64,000 nt of DNA from Strigamia acuminata (lineage: Eukaryota; Arthropoda; Chilopoda; Geophilomorpha; Linotaeniidae), in contig OX442324.1 in assembly GCA_949358305.1 (NCBI GenBank), forward strand, positions 3,480,001 through 3,544,000, given 5' to 3'. The notes below the pieces were generated by a model. The model was not told the DNA's origin. It saw only the letters and a program-made list of their open reading frames with translations, and did not search any database. Positions 1 to 13,770 of this stretch are shown here, piece by piece (positions within the stretch are counted from its first letter, which is position 1; each line of letters begins with the position of its first letter). The position numbers and the translations under genes are program-made.

Positions 1-527
1 GTGGTTCTCCTGGTGCCAAAGATAAAGGAAAAGCTGATTTGATTTTTAAATTTTTTTATTTTTATTTTTTATTTTTTTATTTTTTTATGGTACTAAGTAC
101 AAAATGTATACTTAACACGAGTACTGCGAAATGTGGAAATAAAAAATGGTAATTGAAATTGAAAATATACGTTTGACAGAAATTTATTACAATTTTCCCA
201 AGTCCCAACAGCTGCATTATAAATTTATATACAAGTATATATATATAAAAAAAATTTAAAAAAGAAAAAAAAATCATTTTTGCATGACAATAAACATAAT
301 ATATTATTTGAATAAAACATTTTACAAATTTTTTTTGTTCCATCCAATTAATTCAATCAATTTCTTTTGTTTATTTTTTTTGTAGCTAAGTCATTACATT
401 TGATTAGATTTAGACAAGTTAGTGGTAATAACGTTGCGAAACCGAAAGCCAGTGAGATATGTTGACAAAGCGATGACGTTTCTCCCATAATGCTTTAGTT
501 TATTGGGCGTCAACGTTATACAGAAAA
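1..527. promoter_or_regulatory. Region upstream of CAPZA, with probable promoter at about 380-527
   Basis: The first 350 bases are AT-rich and low in complexity, with long T runs and an (AT)n stretch near 238-248, and I see no gene in them. The first 42 bases could be the tail of a coding exon from a gene to the left, but this cannot be settled. From about 380 to the CAPZA start the sequence is more complex and probably holds the promoter and 5' UTR. CCCATAATGC at about 484-493 resembles the core of a ZNF143-type promoter site. The start codon lies in AAAATGGCGACC, which resembles a YY1 site. Confidence 0.35.
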
Positions 528-2312
528 ATGGCGACCGAGTTTGACGAGCCGATTTCTGATCAGGAGAAGGTTAGTTCGCTTTTAAAATTAGTTGTGGATA
601 CTCAGTGCGCATTGAATCCATCACGCGCACCAATATTGAACGGATTGATTGCGATTCGGTGGTTGAAACGCGTTTGTTAATGAATGATATATGTTGTATG
701 ATAACAGGTACGAATCGCCTCGGATTTCATTCTCCATTCTCCACCTGGCGAATTCAACGAGGTATTCAACGGTAAGTTTGAAAAGCTTTGAATTTGTCGA
801 CGAATTCGCGTTTCAAATCGTCATATTTACTTGTATTGAACGAATTTTTTGACTGATAATAAAGCAATACCAAACAAAAACCTTTAATGGAGTTGATAAA
901 TGTTTTTCGAGCACTTGGAAACGGAAATGACTTTAAAACAAACAGAATTTAGTGACACGTTAACGAAAACGCGAAGAATATTGACTATTTCTTCCATTCA
1001 ACACAACTTATTTACATGAAATATTTTTGTTTTTCAAAACAGATGTTCGCCTTTTATTAAATAACGACGTTTTGCTGAAATCAGGCGCTTCGAGGTAACA
1101 AAAAGAATTGCATGAAAAAGAAAATGAAAAAAGTGTTTTTACTTTGCTCGTTTATTCCGTTTTTCTAGCGCTTTTGCCCAATATAATAAGGACCAATTGA
1201 CACCAGTCAAGATAGAAGGCTCCAACTTTCAGGTATGACATCATAACGTGATGATTTTGCACTATTTGTGAGCAGCGGCGCTAATTTTCTGTTGAAACGA
1301 CAATTTTCGCGCCGCTGCGCTTCGATTTTCATGCCGATTTTCATTGTTTTTGTCTTTTTCTAGGCGCTGATTACTGAATTTAATGACTTGGGCGATGGAC
1401 GATTCTACGATCCGCGATCACAGCAGTCATTTCGTTACGATCACCTTCGTAAAGAAGCGAGCGACTTTCGACCCTGGGATGGCGAGTCAGCGGCTGAGAC
1501 ATGGCGATCGGCTTTCGAAGCCGAATTTATGCAATACGTGTTTAATCACTACCGACACGGCGTGTGTTCCGTGTTCGGTCGCAGCGAACCTGGTGTTGGC
1601 ATTACAATCAATGCCTGTATCGAAGATCACCAGTTTCAGCCTAAGAATTATTGGTAAATAAAATAAAACAAAAATAAATTTCACAGATAATTTCTACTGT
1701 AAGTGGGTGCTTTCAAAAGGTCATTTAAACACTTACACGGCGTGTAAATCGCTCGTATTGCTGTCAAAACGAGCCGTTTGAACGCGTGTAAATGAATTAC
1801 TCCCGATTTTTTTTAAATGGCTGTCAAATTGATTAACATTTTGCTCTGCTTTTGGAATCTGATCGCTCGTATTTTGTTTTTCTGGCTTTCAGGAATGGCC
1901 GCTGGCGATCCATCTGGACGTTGGTGATCAATAATGGCATGGTCGACATTCGTGGTGTTCTCAAGGTGCAAGTGCATTACTATGAAGACGGTAATGTCCA
2001 ACTTGTGAGCACCAAGGAGATCAAAGAAAATTTTACAGTCGCGAGTGAACAGTCTACACCCAAAGAAATTTGTAAATTAGTAGAAATTTCCGAAAACGAT
2101 TATCAGGTTTTATATTTGAGAATGAAAAATTAATTTAATTTAATTTAATTTTAATTTTAATTTATTTTTAGACGGCTATTTCGGAGAATTACCAGACTAT
2201 GTCGGACACAACTTTCAAGGCATTGCGTAGACAGTTACCGCTCACTCGAATGAAGATCGATTGGAACAACATCCTCAGTTATCGCATCGGGTCCGAGCTC
2301 AGACATCAATAA
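528..2312 (+). CDS. CAPZA: F-actin-capping protein subunit alpha (CapZ alpha)
   Basis: CapZ alpha pairs with CapZ beta to cap barbed ends of actin filaments and is also part of dynactin. Seven exons join in frame: 528-569, 708-771, 1043-1094, 1169-1232, 1364-1653, 1893-2106 and 2172-2312, giving 288 residues against about 286 in vertebrate CapZ alpha. Family signatures read directly are [11 protein letters not shown] near the N terminus, [43 protein letters not shown], and the near-invariant [19 protein letters not shown] close to the C terminus. The last part is the amphipathic tentacle region that binds actin. All introns are GT-AG. The start is the first ATG of the family-like N terminus ([14 protein letters not shown]). 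No frame damage is seen. Human genomes have several CAPZA paralogues, and I do not assign a number. Confidence 0.97.
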
Positions 2313-2648
2313 ATTCCCCATTTCGTTTCATCTCGTCTCAAAAATCAAATAAAAATCAAATAAGAAAAATTGTAATGATTCGACGCTTCCATCTTTGATT
2401 GATTTTGTTCGTTTTGGGGACCAAAGGGGTTTAATTCTATCCAACAACCAGTTGTGGATTTAAGAGAAAGAAGAGAAAAAGAAAAAAGAAAAATTAATTT
2501 AGTAAATTGAACAATTAAACTTTTTATTATTAATTAATTAATTAAATAAAAATACAAAAAAAAAGAGAAAAAAAAATATACATATATTCGCGTCAATTCA
2601 ATTCAATTCAATATCGCGTTTCCACACGAAAAGTTGTACAAGAAATCA
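2313..2648. other. Tail-to-tail spacer between CAPZA and YOD1
   Basis: AT-rich 3' UTR and intergenic sequence with no gene. AATAAA-type signals for CAPZA lie near 2346-2360 on the plus strand. TTTATT at 2523-2528 is a possible AATAAA for YOD1 on the minus strand. A run of TTAATTAATTAATTAA follows at about 2528-2544. Confidence 0.6.
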
Positions 2649-3631
2649 TCATTCCTGTTCTTTAAAATTAATATGGCCCTTTTCCTGTGCGTGTTGTTGC
2701 GCTTCAACTGGACCAGCCAATTGCTTGTGGCATTCCATACACGACATAGGAAGACGTTTGAGGTCGGTGAACTGGCGGCCTCTTTGGGCTTCTTGCGCTA
2801 ATTCCAAGGCAGACAGTAACACCGAGTCCGACGAAGTGGAAAAGAGACTTTGCAACGTCTCGCCCCCAGTGGGGGAAATTAAAACCAACGGATCGTAATG
2901 AATTCCGTCGTATAAGAGGAAAATTCGTTGCGGGTAATTACTATCCTCGCCGAATCGCGCCAGACTCGCATTCTGGGCATTCACCACGACAATCTCGACT
3001 CCGAAATGCTTGGCGAAAATCGACAACTCAACAGCGCCACCCCAAGAAGTCTCTAGAAGTATCCACGAACTGTATTCATAATTACTTCGGTCGTCCAGCA
3101 TAGCTGGGATGTACGTGTTTGGGTTGGAGGATATCGTCGTTGCCACGAGTTGACGCATGTACGCTACGTTCAAAGTGTTTGTAGTCGAACCTGAAAAACG
3201 AAAAACGACGACAACAACAACAAAAATCAATTGTTATAAACAAACCATTTAGGCATGCAGTTCGCGATACCTGACAGGGCATAAGCAACGGCGTTGAAAA
3301 GACACGAGTTGTCAGCTGGCACGACGTGTTTCATGAGTATCCCCGGCACGGCCAGTTCTTCCACAGACAGGTCGCTCTCTTCGATGTGCAGCAGGTCGCC
3401 CGAGCGAATGCCGACCGAGGCGAGTGTTGTACGGTTGTCAGGTATGTTGATAGGGGTGGGTCGCGGTGTGGGTGGAAAGCGTGTTAGAAGGCGAACTCGT
3501 CTCTGGGCAATTCCCGACGCCGACGCGATGTTTGCGAGCAGTTCGTTCACGCTGCTTTCTCCATTCAACCCCGTAACAACGAACGAACCTCGCGGCCCTA
3601 TACATCGAAGTCTCCATGGTGCCGACGTCAT
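2649..3631 (-). CDS. YOD1: Ubiquitin thioesterase OTU1 / YOD1
   Basis: YOD1 (yeast Otu1) is an OTU cysteine deubiquitinase that works with the p97/VCP segregase in ER-associated degradation. Two exons, 3631-3271 and 3190-2649 on the minus strand, join in phase to give 300 residues. Residues 1-85 form a UBX-like domain that docks on p97. The OTU domain follows, with catalytic Asp107 and Cys110 in PADNSCLF, the TWGGA-like ETSWGGAVELSIFAK segment, and catalytic His218 in YDGIHYDPL. The C terminus is a C2H2 zinc finger (C271, C274, H287, H293) before the family-type ending GHINFKEQE. Domain order, length and catalytic residues all fit an intact enzyme. The N terminus faces PFKFB across 573 bp. 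Confidence 0.96.
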
Positions 3632-4204
3632 TCTTCGTAAGCTTGAGTCCGAAAATTGATTTTATACAGCGCCATTTTTTTTCTCCCCCGTTTGAACCGA
3701 TCAAACTAGGTCACGGATGGGTGGTATCGAACTTGATACGTATCATTCTGCTGCCATCTTCTGGTTGACGAATCTACACAGACAAAATGATTATTTCTTT
3801 CGCTGGCGAATTGAGACGACTGAGCTTTTGCTTGCGCAACTTCTGCTCTAGAAATTTGGGTTTATTTAGGGAAATGAAATTTTTTTTCTTTTTCAAATCG
3901 ACCGGAAGTACAATGCACTTAACACTACCGCTTTACAATGGCGGTGTATAATAATAATAGTGACAATAATAATAATAATCGAGTTTGCAAGATTTTTCTA
4001 AATTTCTTTATTATGTAATCACTTTTCTCCGAAAGTGTTGCGATAAGTTTATCAATACTTGTGTAATGAGATTAGTTTGATCATATTTCCAACACTCGTA
4101 ACTAGATGTCGCGCGGTCTAGTCTGCTGGTGCTGAGTGGTGCGAACAGCTTTATAAAACAATATATAACATGCGACGGATACACGATTTACTGTAAATAA
4201 TACA
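3632..4204. promoter_or_regulatory. Shared intergenic region between divergent YOD1 and PFKFB
   Basis: This 573-bp gap separates two head-to-head genes and must contain both 5' UTRs and promoters. It includes an (AAT)n-type stretch near 3949-3978 and an ACAATGGCGG motif near 3936. No TATA box can be assigned to either gene. A bidirectional promoter is inferred from geometry only. Confidence 0.5.
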
Positions 4205-7280
<3,076 letters not shown>

Positions 7281-7364
7281 AAGTCTTCTAAAAATACCCA
7301 CCTCATTCACTTGTGCGCCACAGGCAGTCAGAACTTTGAATGTATTTTAACTTTGTTGAACGTC

Positions 7365-7370
7365 AATAAA
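7365..7370 (+). promoter_or_regulatory. AATAAA polyadenylation signal for the proximal PFKFB 3' end
   Basis: A canonical AATAAA lies 85 bp after the exon 12a stop codon and upstream of the distal alternative last exon at 7413. Use of this signal would produce the proximal-tail transcript. Confidence 0.6.
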
Positions 7371-7412
7371 AATACGAACAACATATATTTGTTTTTATTA
7401 CTTATGTTTCAG

Positions 7413-7472
7413 AATGTGACCATTGATCGGTCCTCGGAAGAGGCTCTCCAAACGGTGCCTTTACACTTTTAA
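7413..7472 (+). CDS. PFKFB: Distal alternative last exon of PFKFB with PFKFB1-like tail
   Basis: After the acceptor TTATGTTTCAG, a phase-0 exon encodes NVTIDRSSEEALQTVPLHF and a stop. Joined to exon 11 (ending at 6976 with THRERPS) it gives a 459-residue protein. The tail closely resembles the C terminus that I recall for vertebrate PFKFB1, which ends in EEALDTVPAHY. That makes this exon the likely ancestral ending, with the exon at 7215-7280 as the alternative. A downstream ATTAAA at 7555-7560 could serve as its polyadenylation signal. Confidence 0.75.
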   Translation, partial: NVTIDRSSEEALQTVPLHF

Positions 7473-7554
7473 ACCAATGCGATGCGGTCAACAATTTATT
7501 ATCACTAGCAGATTAACATTGTTTATATATTTTGAAAGACAATTTATATTTCAT

Positions 7555-7560
7555 ATTAAA
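7555..7560 (+). promoter_or_regulatory. ATTAAA polyadenylation signal for the distal PFKFB 3' end
   Basis: The common variant signal ATTAAA lies 83 bp after the distal stop codon in AT-rich sequence. It is in the right place to end a transcript containing exon 12b. Confidence 0.45.
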
Positions 7561-8007
7561 GATTAATTTTTTGGCTTTTGAAAATCAGCTTTTGAGTTTA
7601 TTTCATCGTGTGGCTTAAAATATTAGTGTTTTATATTTGGCAATAGATGGCGTTGATTATCCACGTTTATCGCGACTTCATGCTTTATTTCAAAGGTATC
7701 CGGTCTATAGACAGCGAGATAACTAAGTAATAACTATTACATAATATTTACACAATCTTCTATTCTCGACATTGTTTGCTATTTGGTTAACGTAGAATTG
7801 TGCAATATTTACTTTTTCTCGAACTTTATTTCCAGGTGGATATTTTTCAGTTGAACTGCGTATTGGTCTACACGTGGGTTTTAAATAGACTCGAATCTAA
7901 TAAATATTTGTGTGGGACCGAGAATTAATCCCTAGATTAATGCACAAAATGCATAACTGGATGCATAACTGATTTTTATTTTGTGCGTGTGAATGAGAAC
8001 TGCGCAA
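7561..8007. promoter_or_regulatory. Intergenic region between PFKFB and KLHDC10
   Basis: About 450 bp of AT-rich sequence without a coding frame. It contains the presumed KLHDC10 promoter. A motif ATGCATAACTG is repeated at 7949-7970. No core promoter element is clear. Confidence 0.4.
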
Positions 8008-10579
8008 ATGGCGAAACAGAAAGAATTAACTTATTGTGGTCTGAAGGTGTATAAAGTGTCTACTAGTCAGTCAGGTATGCTGTGTTTTTAATTAGATTGT
8101 ATAATCATAGGATGTTGTCTGAATTTAATTTATTTGCAGATAAACGTGGACCAAGTCCTCGTAGCGGGCATCGTTGTGTGACTGACGACATGAATTTGTA
8201 CTCTTTTGGAGGGTATAATCCGAATTCATCCTCTCATCACGATTCAGGACCGCTTTTTCGTGAATTATGGAAACTAAATCTTGCCACTAAAATTTGGACT
8301 AAAATTGAGACGACCGGTCCAACACCACATGCATTAGCATCTCATGCAGGTTGAAAGAATTAAAAATTAAAAAGAAATAAGTAAAATGCTTTAATAATAG
8401 AATACCCGCGTTGTATTATTAACAAAATCCAGATTTTCCTCACAATTGAATTCAATCGGTTTGGTCAATTTAAACATTTACTTTAGTGTTATTTATCAAT
8501 TTAGACATTTATTTTAAGCGTTTTGTTCAATTTAGACATTTAATTTAGTCGTTTTGGTCAATTTAGGTATTGAATTCAGTTGTTTTGGTCAATATAGATA
8601 CGCATTGTAAAGGTTACCACATTCAATTAGCATCCTGCACTCAATGAGAGCATTTACGGTAAATAAAATGTCAATAATGTTTTATATTTATATATTTTTA
8701 GCAATGATACACTGCAATCATCTCATCATTTTTGGTGGCACTGGCGTACCATTTGGTGTAGCTAGTAGCAATTCTTTACATGCGTGCAATTTAGCAACTT
8801 TTGAATGGCAAAAAATTAAAACAACTGGACAGAAACCTGAGAAATTATACGGCCAGGTAATTAATTTTTTTTTAAAAAATAAACTAAATTTTTTCCGTTT
8901 TTATTTATTGCGTACCGGTATTTCAGTCTATTTGCTACGCTGATGGCAAACTCGTAACATTTGGTGGAACGACTGGTTTCGAATACAGTAACGCAATTCA
9001 TTTCTTGGATTTGAAAACTCGCGTTTGGGCTGAATTGAATCCTAAGGGATCGAAACCTCCTGAACGGTGATTAAATACTGTGAAAAATGCTTATTGAACT
9101 GAATGTGAGGTTTGATTGCAGGTATCGACATGAAGTTGCTTACTACAATGGTCTTTTGTATACGTTTGGCGGAGGAATGGCGAGCGAGAATTTCGGATTT
9201 GAAATAATACCGGCTTTTGATATCGTAAATTGTGAATGGCAGTACATTACTAGCATACCCGATCCATCTGTAGAAGGAGAAGGAGCACAGAATATGCATT
9301 CACCCGGCATCCCATGTGCTCGAAAATATCATAGCTTAGTTCAAAGAAATCAAGGTTGAATTTTTTACTTTTTCAAATTTGGGTTGCCAGGTGTCCTTTG
9401 TGTTCTATTGGTCTCGGGAAAGGTTTGTCGATTCGCGTCAATGAACCATGTTTGAGCGGCTCCAATATTTTGATTATTTTAGGTAGAAATTGACGATTAT
9501 TATAGATAAACATTGATGATTGTTATAGGTAAAAATTGATGATTAGTTAAGGTAAAAATTGATGATTAGTTAAGGTAAAAATTGATTTTCTTCGGTAAAA
9601 ATTGATTTTCTTCGGTAAAAATTCATTTTCTTAAGGAAAAAAATTTATTTATTTTTGTTTAAGGAAAATTATTCATTTATTTTCGTTTAAGGAAAATTAT
9701 TCATTTACCGTATTTTACCGAATAAGAGTCGCCCTCGAATTGTAGCCGCCCTCGAATAGTAGCCGCGGCCGAGATAGGTGACTTGATGTAAGAGCCGCCC
9801 TCGAATAGTAGCCGCGGCTATATACGTTCAATGAACGTAATAGTACGATATTGGCCACTATTTAAAATAAGAGCCGCCCCCGAATTGGAGCCGCCCCCGA
9901 ATTAAAGCCGCAGCTCAAAGTGGCAGTTTTCAATAAGAGCCGCGGCTCTTATTTGGTAAAATACGGTATTTCTAAGATAAAATTTTTTTTTTTAGGTAAA
10001 AATGAAATTATTTTGGGTAGACATTCATGATTTTTTAATATGGCCACCCACATTTTCCGTTTTTAAGGAAATCTGGCAACCCCATTTAAATTGTTGATTT
10101 ATTGATTTATATATATATATATATATATTTAAAAAAAAATGCTTTTTAGATGCCTACATGTGTGGAGGGTACAACGATGTCGTTGTTTTTAACGATATTT
10201 GGAAGGTCCATTTACCCACTATGCAGTGGACAAGGTTTACATGCACCCTTCTCCGACCTGTATTTTTTCATGCTGCTACAATAACCTCCGTAATTTATTT
10301 TTATTTTTGATATTTTTTCAACTGAAATGAAAATTTCTATTTTTTTTACAGAGTGGTTGCATGTATATATTTGGAGGCGTAACGCAAGCAGATCAGACAG
10401 CTCGCACGAGCGATGTATATCGCACGTGGGTTAATGTTCCCTCACTTCTAGACCTCTCTTGGGACGTTGTTCTTAATTCCGTTCCCGACGTATCGTCAAT
10501 ATTAAGGGGGACATGGTTAAAATTAGGTGTACCTGTTAGTTTAGTTCGTTCTATCGACCAAAGAGCGCATTTCGCCTAA
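8008..10579 (+). CDS. KLHDC10: Kelch domain-containing protein 10 (slim homologue)
   Basis: KLHDC10 is a kelch-propeller substrate receptor of Cullin-2/Elongin-BC E3 ligases. It recognises C-terminal degrons, including alanine tails from ribosome quality control, and the Drosophila orthologue is slim. Seven exons join in frame: 8008-8074, 8140-8349, 8702-8856, 8927-9066, 9122-9354, 10150-10289 and 10352-10579, giving 390 residues (human about 442). Kelch repeats are visible as RSGHRCVTDDMNLYSFGGYNP, HLIIFGGTGVPFG, GKLVTFGGTTGF, ERYRHEVAYYNGLLYTFGGG, YMCGGYNDVVVFNDIWK and GCMYIFGGV. The C-terminal VPSLLDLSWDVVLNSVPDVS followed by WLKLGVP matches the end of human KLHDC10 and carries the BC-box-like region. 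The N terminus is much shorter than in vertebrates, which have a Gly-rich extension. Introns 2 and 5 contain repeats listed separately. Confidence 0.93.
8450..8612. repeat. Degenerate tandem repeat, about 33-bp unit, in KLHDC10 intron 2
   Basis: The motif TTTGGTCAATTTAGACATTT recurs about five times with drift. A related array is found at 13681-13770, so this is a dispersed repeat family. The flanks also share ACCCGCGTT (8405 and 13760). Confidence 0.6.
9481..9705. repeat. Degenerate tandem repeat in KLHDC10 intron 5
   Basis: GGTAAAAATTGATGATTAGT and derivatives recur about eight times with unit lengths near 23 bp. The later copies drift to AAGGAAAATTATTCATTTAT. The array runs straight into the palindromic element that begins at 9706. 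Confidence 0.65.
9706..9968. mobile_element. Palindromic MITE-like element flanked by TA
   Basis: The two ends are inverted copies: CCGTATTTTACC at 9708-9719 and its exact complement ending at 9966. Similarity continues inward through AATAAGAG with one mismatch, and both ends are flanked by TA. The interior holds GC-rich repeats of AGCCGCCCTCGAATAGTAGC and AATAAGAGCCGC, a palindrome AATAAGAGCCGCGGCTCTTA.. near 9932-9953, and ACGTTCAATGAACGT near the centre. No transposase frame is present, so it is non-autonomous. TA flanks would suit a Tc1/mariner-type donor, but the family is not assigned. Confidence 0.75.
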
Positions 10580-10611
10580 ATCGTAAGAACAATTAATTCA
10601 ATTCTTTGTGT

Positions 10612-10848
10612 GTTTTTTACAGGGGGTACGAAATTCAACCGAATCTTTGTCATGGGCTTTCGAATCCCGAATCTTTACATTGTATAAAAATTTTGAATTT
10701 TTTGTCGAAAATTAGACAAAAGTTAAAATATTTTCGGCTTTTTTATTAAAATAATCATCTGAATCTTTCTGAATTCCAATCGAATCCCATCCGAATCCTA
10801 TGAAAGATTTAAATCTCTGACACGATTGTCGTACCCTCTGGTTTTTTA
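10612..10848. mobile_element. hAT-like MITE with perfect 8-bp target site duplication
   Basis: The element runs 10620-10840 (221 bp). It starts CAGGGGGTACGA and ends with TCGTACCCTCTG, which is an inverted repeat with one mismatch. GTTTTTTA occurs exactly on both sides (10612-10619 and 10841-10848) as an 8-bp target duplication. Terminal CAGRG and an 8-bp duplication are hallmarks of the hAT superfamily. The interior is AT-rich with GAATC-rich flanking segments and has no coding capacity. It sits 33 bp downstream of the KLHDC10 stop codon. Confidence 0.85.
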
Positions 10849-11091
10849 ATTTGTCGAAAAAAAATATTTTTATGCAATATTTATTGTTAAAAGAAATATT
10901 AAATTTTACTGTCCATTCTACTCGAAAATTAATACATATTTGTCGCTATTATAAACGTTATGTAATTGCTGCATCAATATTTCTTGGTGTTTTTAAGAAA
11001 AAATACCAATTGTTTGTATTTTTAAAAGTGTATTTTCACGACAGTTGGTATATAAATTACACGTTGCGCCGATGTTTGACGTTGTCTGTAG

Positions 11092-11350
11092 TTTCCTGTT
11101 TTGAAAATCTGTCACGTGGCGGCATTAAAATCGTTACCTGCATTGGGTGAAGTCGATGGTCTCGTCTCGATGCTGGTATCGGGTTCGTCTTTTAATTTGC
11201 CCGCATTTCCACTCAACGCCAGGTCTCAAGAAATGATCAGATTAATTTTCCCTCTCTCCTTTCCGTGTCTTCCAATGCAGCAGATTCATTTTGCATGAAA
11301 GTGGGAGAGGAGAGGCAGAAGAGATGTCGCCACAGCGAAACGACTCGAAG
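11092..11350 (+). CDS. Unrecognised two-exon reading frame (weak)
   Basis: A frame opens after a TGTCTGTAG acceptor and runs 11092-11222 (FPVLKICHVAALKSLPALGE onward). It can join in phase across a 58-bp intron to 11281-11350 (ending MSPQRNDSK) at an AAG|GTAAAT donor. There is no ATG at the start, so it would be an internal fragment. The G+C content is higher than in the surrounding sequence. I recognise no family, and chance is possible. Confidence 0.22.
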
Positions 11351-12372
11351 GTAAATTTAACCATTAGAAAAACCAGTGTCAAAACCTGGCACAAGGACAA
11401 ATTTTGTCATATTTAAAAACGCTCGTTTAATGATCGAAAAGATGATGCAAAAATCCGTTTAATCAAATTAATTAATTGAATAACGACCGAAAGAAATCCG
11501 AGAATAGAACAATGATAAGGGGCTGAATGAAAGTGATACTCTTTGATAGTTTGAACCTGTGAGATGGGAGGAAAAATGCGTATTAAATTTGAAACGAAAC
11601 GATGCAAGATATTGTGTTCACGAGCTTGAGCCGGATGTTCAAAGTACGGTACTTACATTGTCCTCCCTGAATTTTTCGTTGTTCGTGAAAACGTTTTCCA
11701 TCAGAATGTTCACCCTACTGACACCTGTGTACTAATGGGAAGCGATTTTGTGTTTACATGTTAAAAAAATATCAGGTTCGTTTGTTTTTATTTAATATAA
11801 TATTTCGGAAGCGTAGAAATCAATCTTGCCAAAAGCGATAGACACTACAAGTAAATGTTTGTGTTTATTTTAGGTTTACACTATCACGCTATGCAAATTA
11901 TGACGTAATTATAATGAAATGTTAGAAAGGGGTTCACATTTTATAATGCAATTATTACGTAACGTCAGCAAAGAACAATAAAAAGAACTATTATTGTTTA
12001 CAGCTCAATTTACATAACTAATGAAGTGTGGACGGGAGCCCCTAATAAAAAAAATGTAATTGTGATAAAAATAAAAATAATGAAAAAATAAATTTGAAAA
12101 TTGAAAAAATAAATTTTAATTTTAATAAACAGAAAAAATTCCACTTTCATCTGGCTCTGAAAGAAAATAGCGGTTGTTTAATTCTTGTGTGTGTGTTCTG
12201 GCAATGAATGAATGCATTTCCGACTGTAACAGCTGAAAAATGTCATTTGAAAAATGGTGTTTAACTTATCTTTTTGTTGCACAGTCAATTGGTTACAGTC
12301 AATTGGTTCTGTTTACTACTACCGGTATTCACTTATCAATCGTGGTTACCTAATGTCCTGTCGTTTACCAAG

Positions 12373-12724
12373 ATGGCAGGTAAATGAAATTGTCGTAGCT
12401 GCAATTTAATTGGATAGGATTTTAGAACAAACCACACTTTAAAAACACTAGGTACTGAAACGCATAAGCACTTTCTGGTTAGTAATGGCTTTAAATTTTA
12501 TCTATTCGATTTCTACAATTTTGTTTGCCAATACTGAAACCCAAACCTAGATGCCACATGAGGAAAAAAAATCTGAACATTTTGTTTGTGTTTTGTCGAT
12601 TGCAGGAGTAGCATATCTTTTTTGTATCTTTTATTTACTCAATGAGAGGCAAATGTCACGTAATGGTGTGTTGTCGTTGCATAACAAGTTTGACTATAAA
12701 TGTATGACTTGCTTTTTGTTGTAG
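12373..12724 (+). CDS. Possible 41-residue small membrane protein (weak)
   Basis: AAGATGGCAG|GTAAAT at 12371-12384 looks like a start codon in a short first exon (12373-12379). It joins in phase to 12606-12724 after TCGATTGCAG. The product begins MAGVAYLFCIFYLLNERQMS and ends in a hydrophobic CMTCFLL. The N-terminal 14 residues are hydrophobic. No homologue is recognised, and the exons may be untranslated. Confidence 0.2.
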
Positions 12725-13680
12725 AGAATTCGGTGTATCATAGATGTAAAATAATAATACTGTGGGCACACAAATTGGGAGCACATTTCAGCTGACCAGT
12801 TTACCAATTTTCTGTACTAAAAGCTATAGAAAAGTACAAATTTAATTGTTTTCGTTACTCTCACAGCAGCACCGTAAAGTGAGTTATGATTTGCCAATTA
12901 CTTGTGAGAGTGGATTCCCAACACAATTGTTTTCGTGGGGCCCTGCATCATGTATAGCTTTTTGGGCGCCATATTTGTTCACCTTCCCGCATTGTTAACC
13001 CTAAATCAGCTCCTGATCAGATAGAATAAGATAAGCTGGTGATATCATAGCTTCGTGGTGGTCAAATCATAAACAAGAAGTAATACCGGTATCTTCTTTC
13101 TGAACAGGAAATACTAGCTTAGATGTGGGAAGAATCAAGTATCTGATTACAAAGGAAACAAACTCAGAAAATCAGACAAATAGCATTTACAATTTATTTT
13201 TATTGAAAGGTAAATATTAAATATAATTGTGTGATAGCATGTAAATGTGAACTTCCATTACGAGATTTTGTTAGTTGTTGTTATCGTTGCGTGACTGAAA
13301 TGTTTTTTGGTTCGCAATCCAAATTTTCTACTGGACGAAATGATTTCGTAACATGCAGTGTTAGTATTGTTAATTAACTCATTTTTATGCATTTAGCGCA
13401 TGCACACAACCACGTTTATTTAGGTGAACGAATAGATCCCCAATGAAGGGACTGCATGCAGCAGGACCTCGAGATAACTACAAATCCACCATTATTAGAT
13501 AGTAGATTAGTATGGAACTGTAATGTAAATGTAACGACAATTTTAGAATTTTCAGTGGCGCATTATAAAGGCGTGTTAGGGGGGCACTGGGCACTCTGTC
13601 AGGAACCAACATTTTTAGGGGCCCTAAGGTTGATCAGTTCACCAAATAAAAATAAAAATAAAAATAAAATAAACATTTTT

Positions 13681-13770
13681 AGCGTAAATACTTTAGATGT
13701 GCAATTTAGTCATTTCGGTCGATTTGGTTATTAAATTGAGTGTTTTTGGTCAATGTAGACCCGCGTTATA
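13681..13770. repeat. Second copy of the TTTGGTCAAT repeat family
   Basis: TTTAGTCATTTCGGTCGATTTG and TGTTTTTGGTCAATGTAGAC resemble units of the array at 8450-8612, followed by the same ACCCGCGTTATAT-type flank. Confidence 0.5.

Noticed and set aside
77-343. 88-codon minus-strand frame
   Set aside because: Low-complexity F/Y/I-rich translation of AT-rich DNA, with no family signature.
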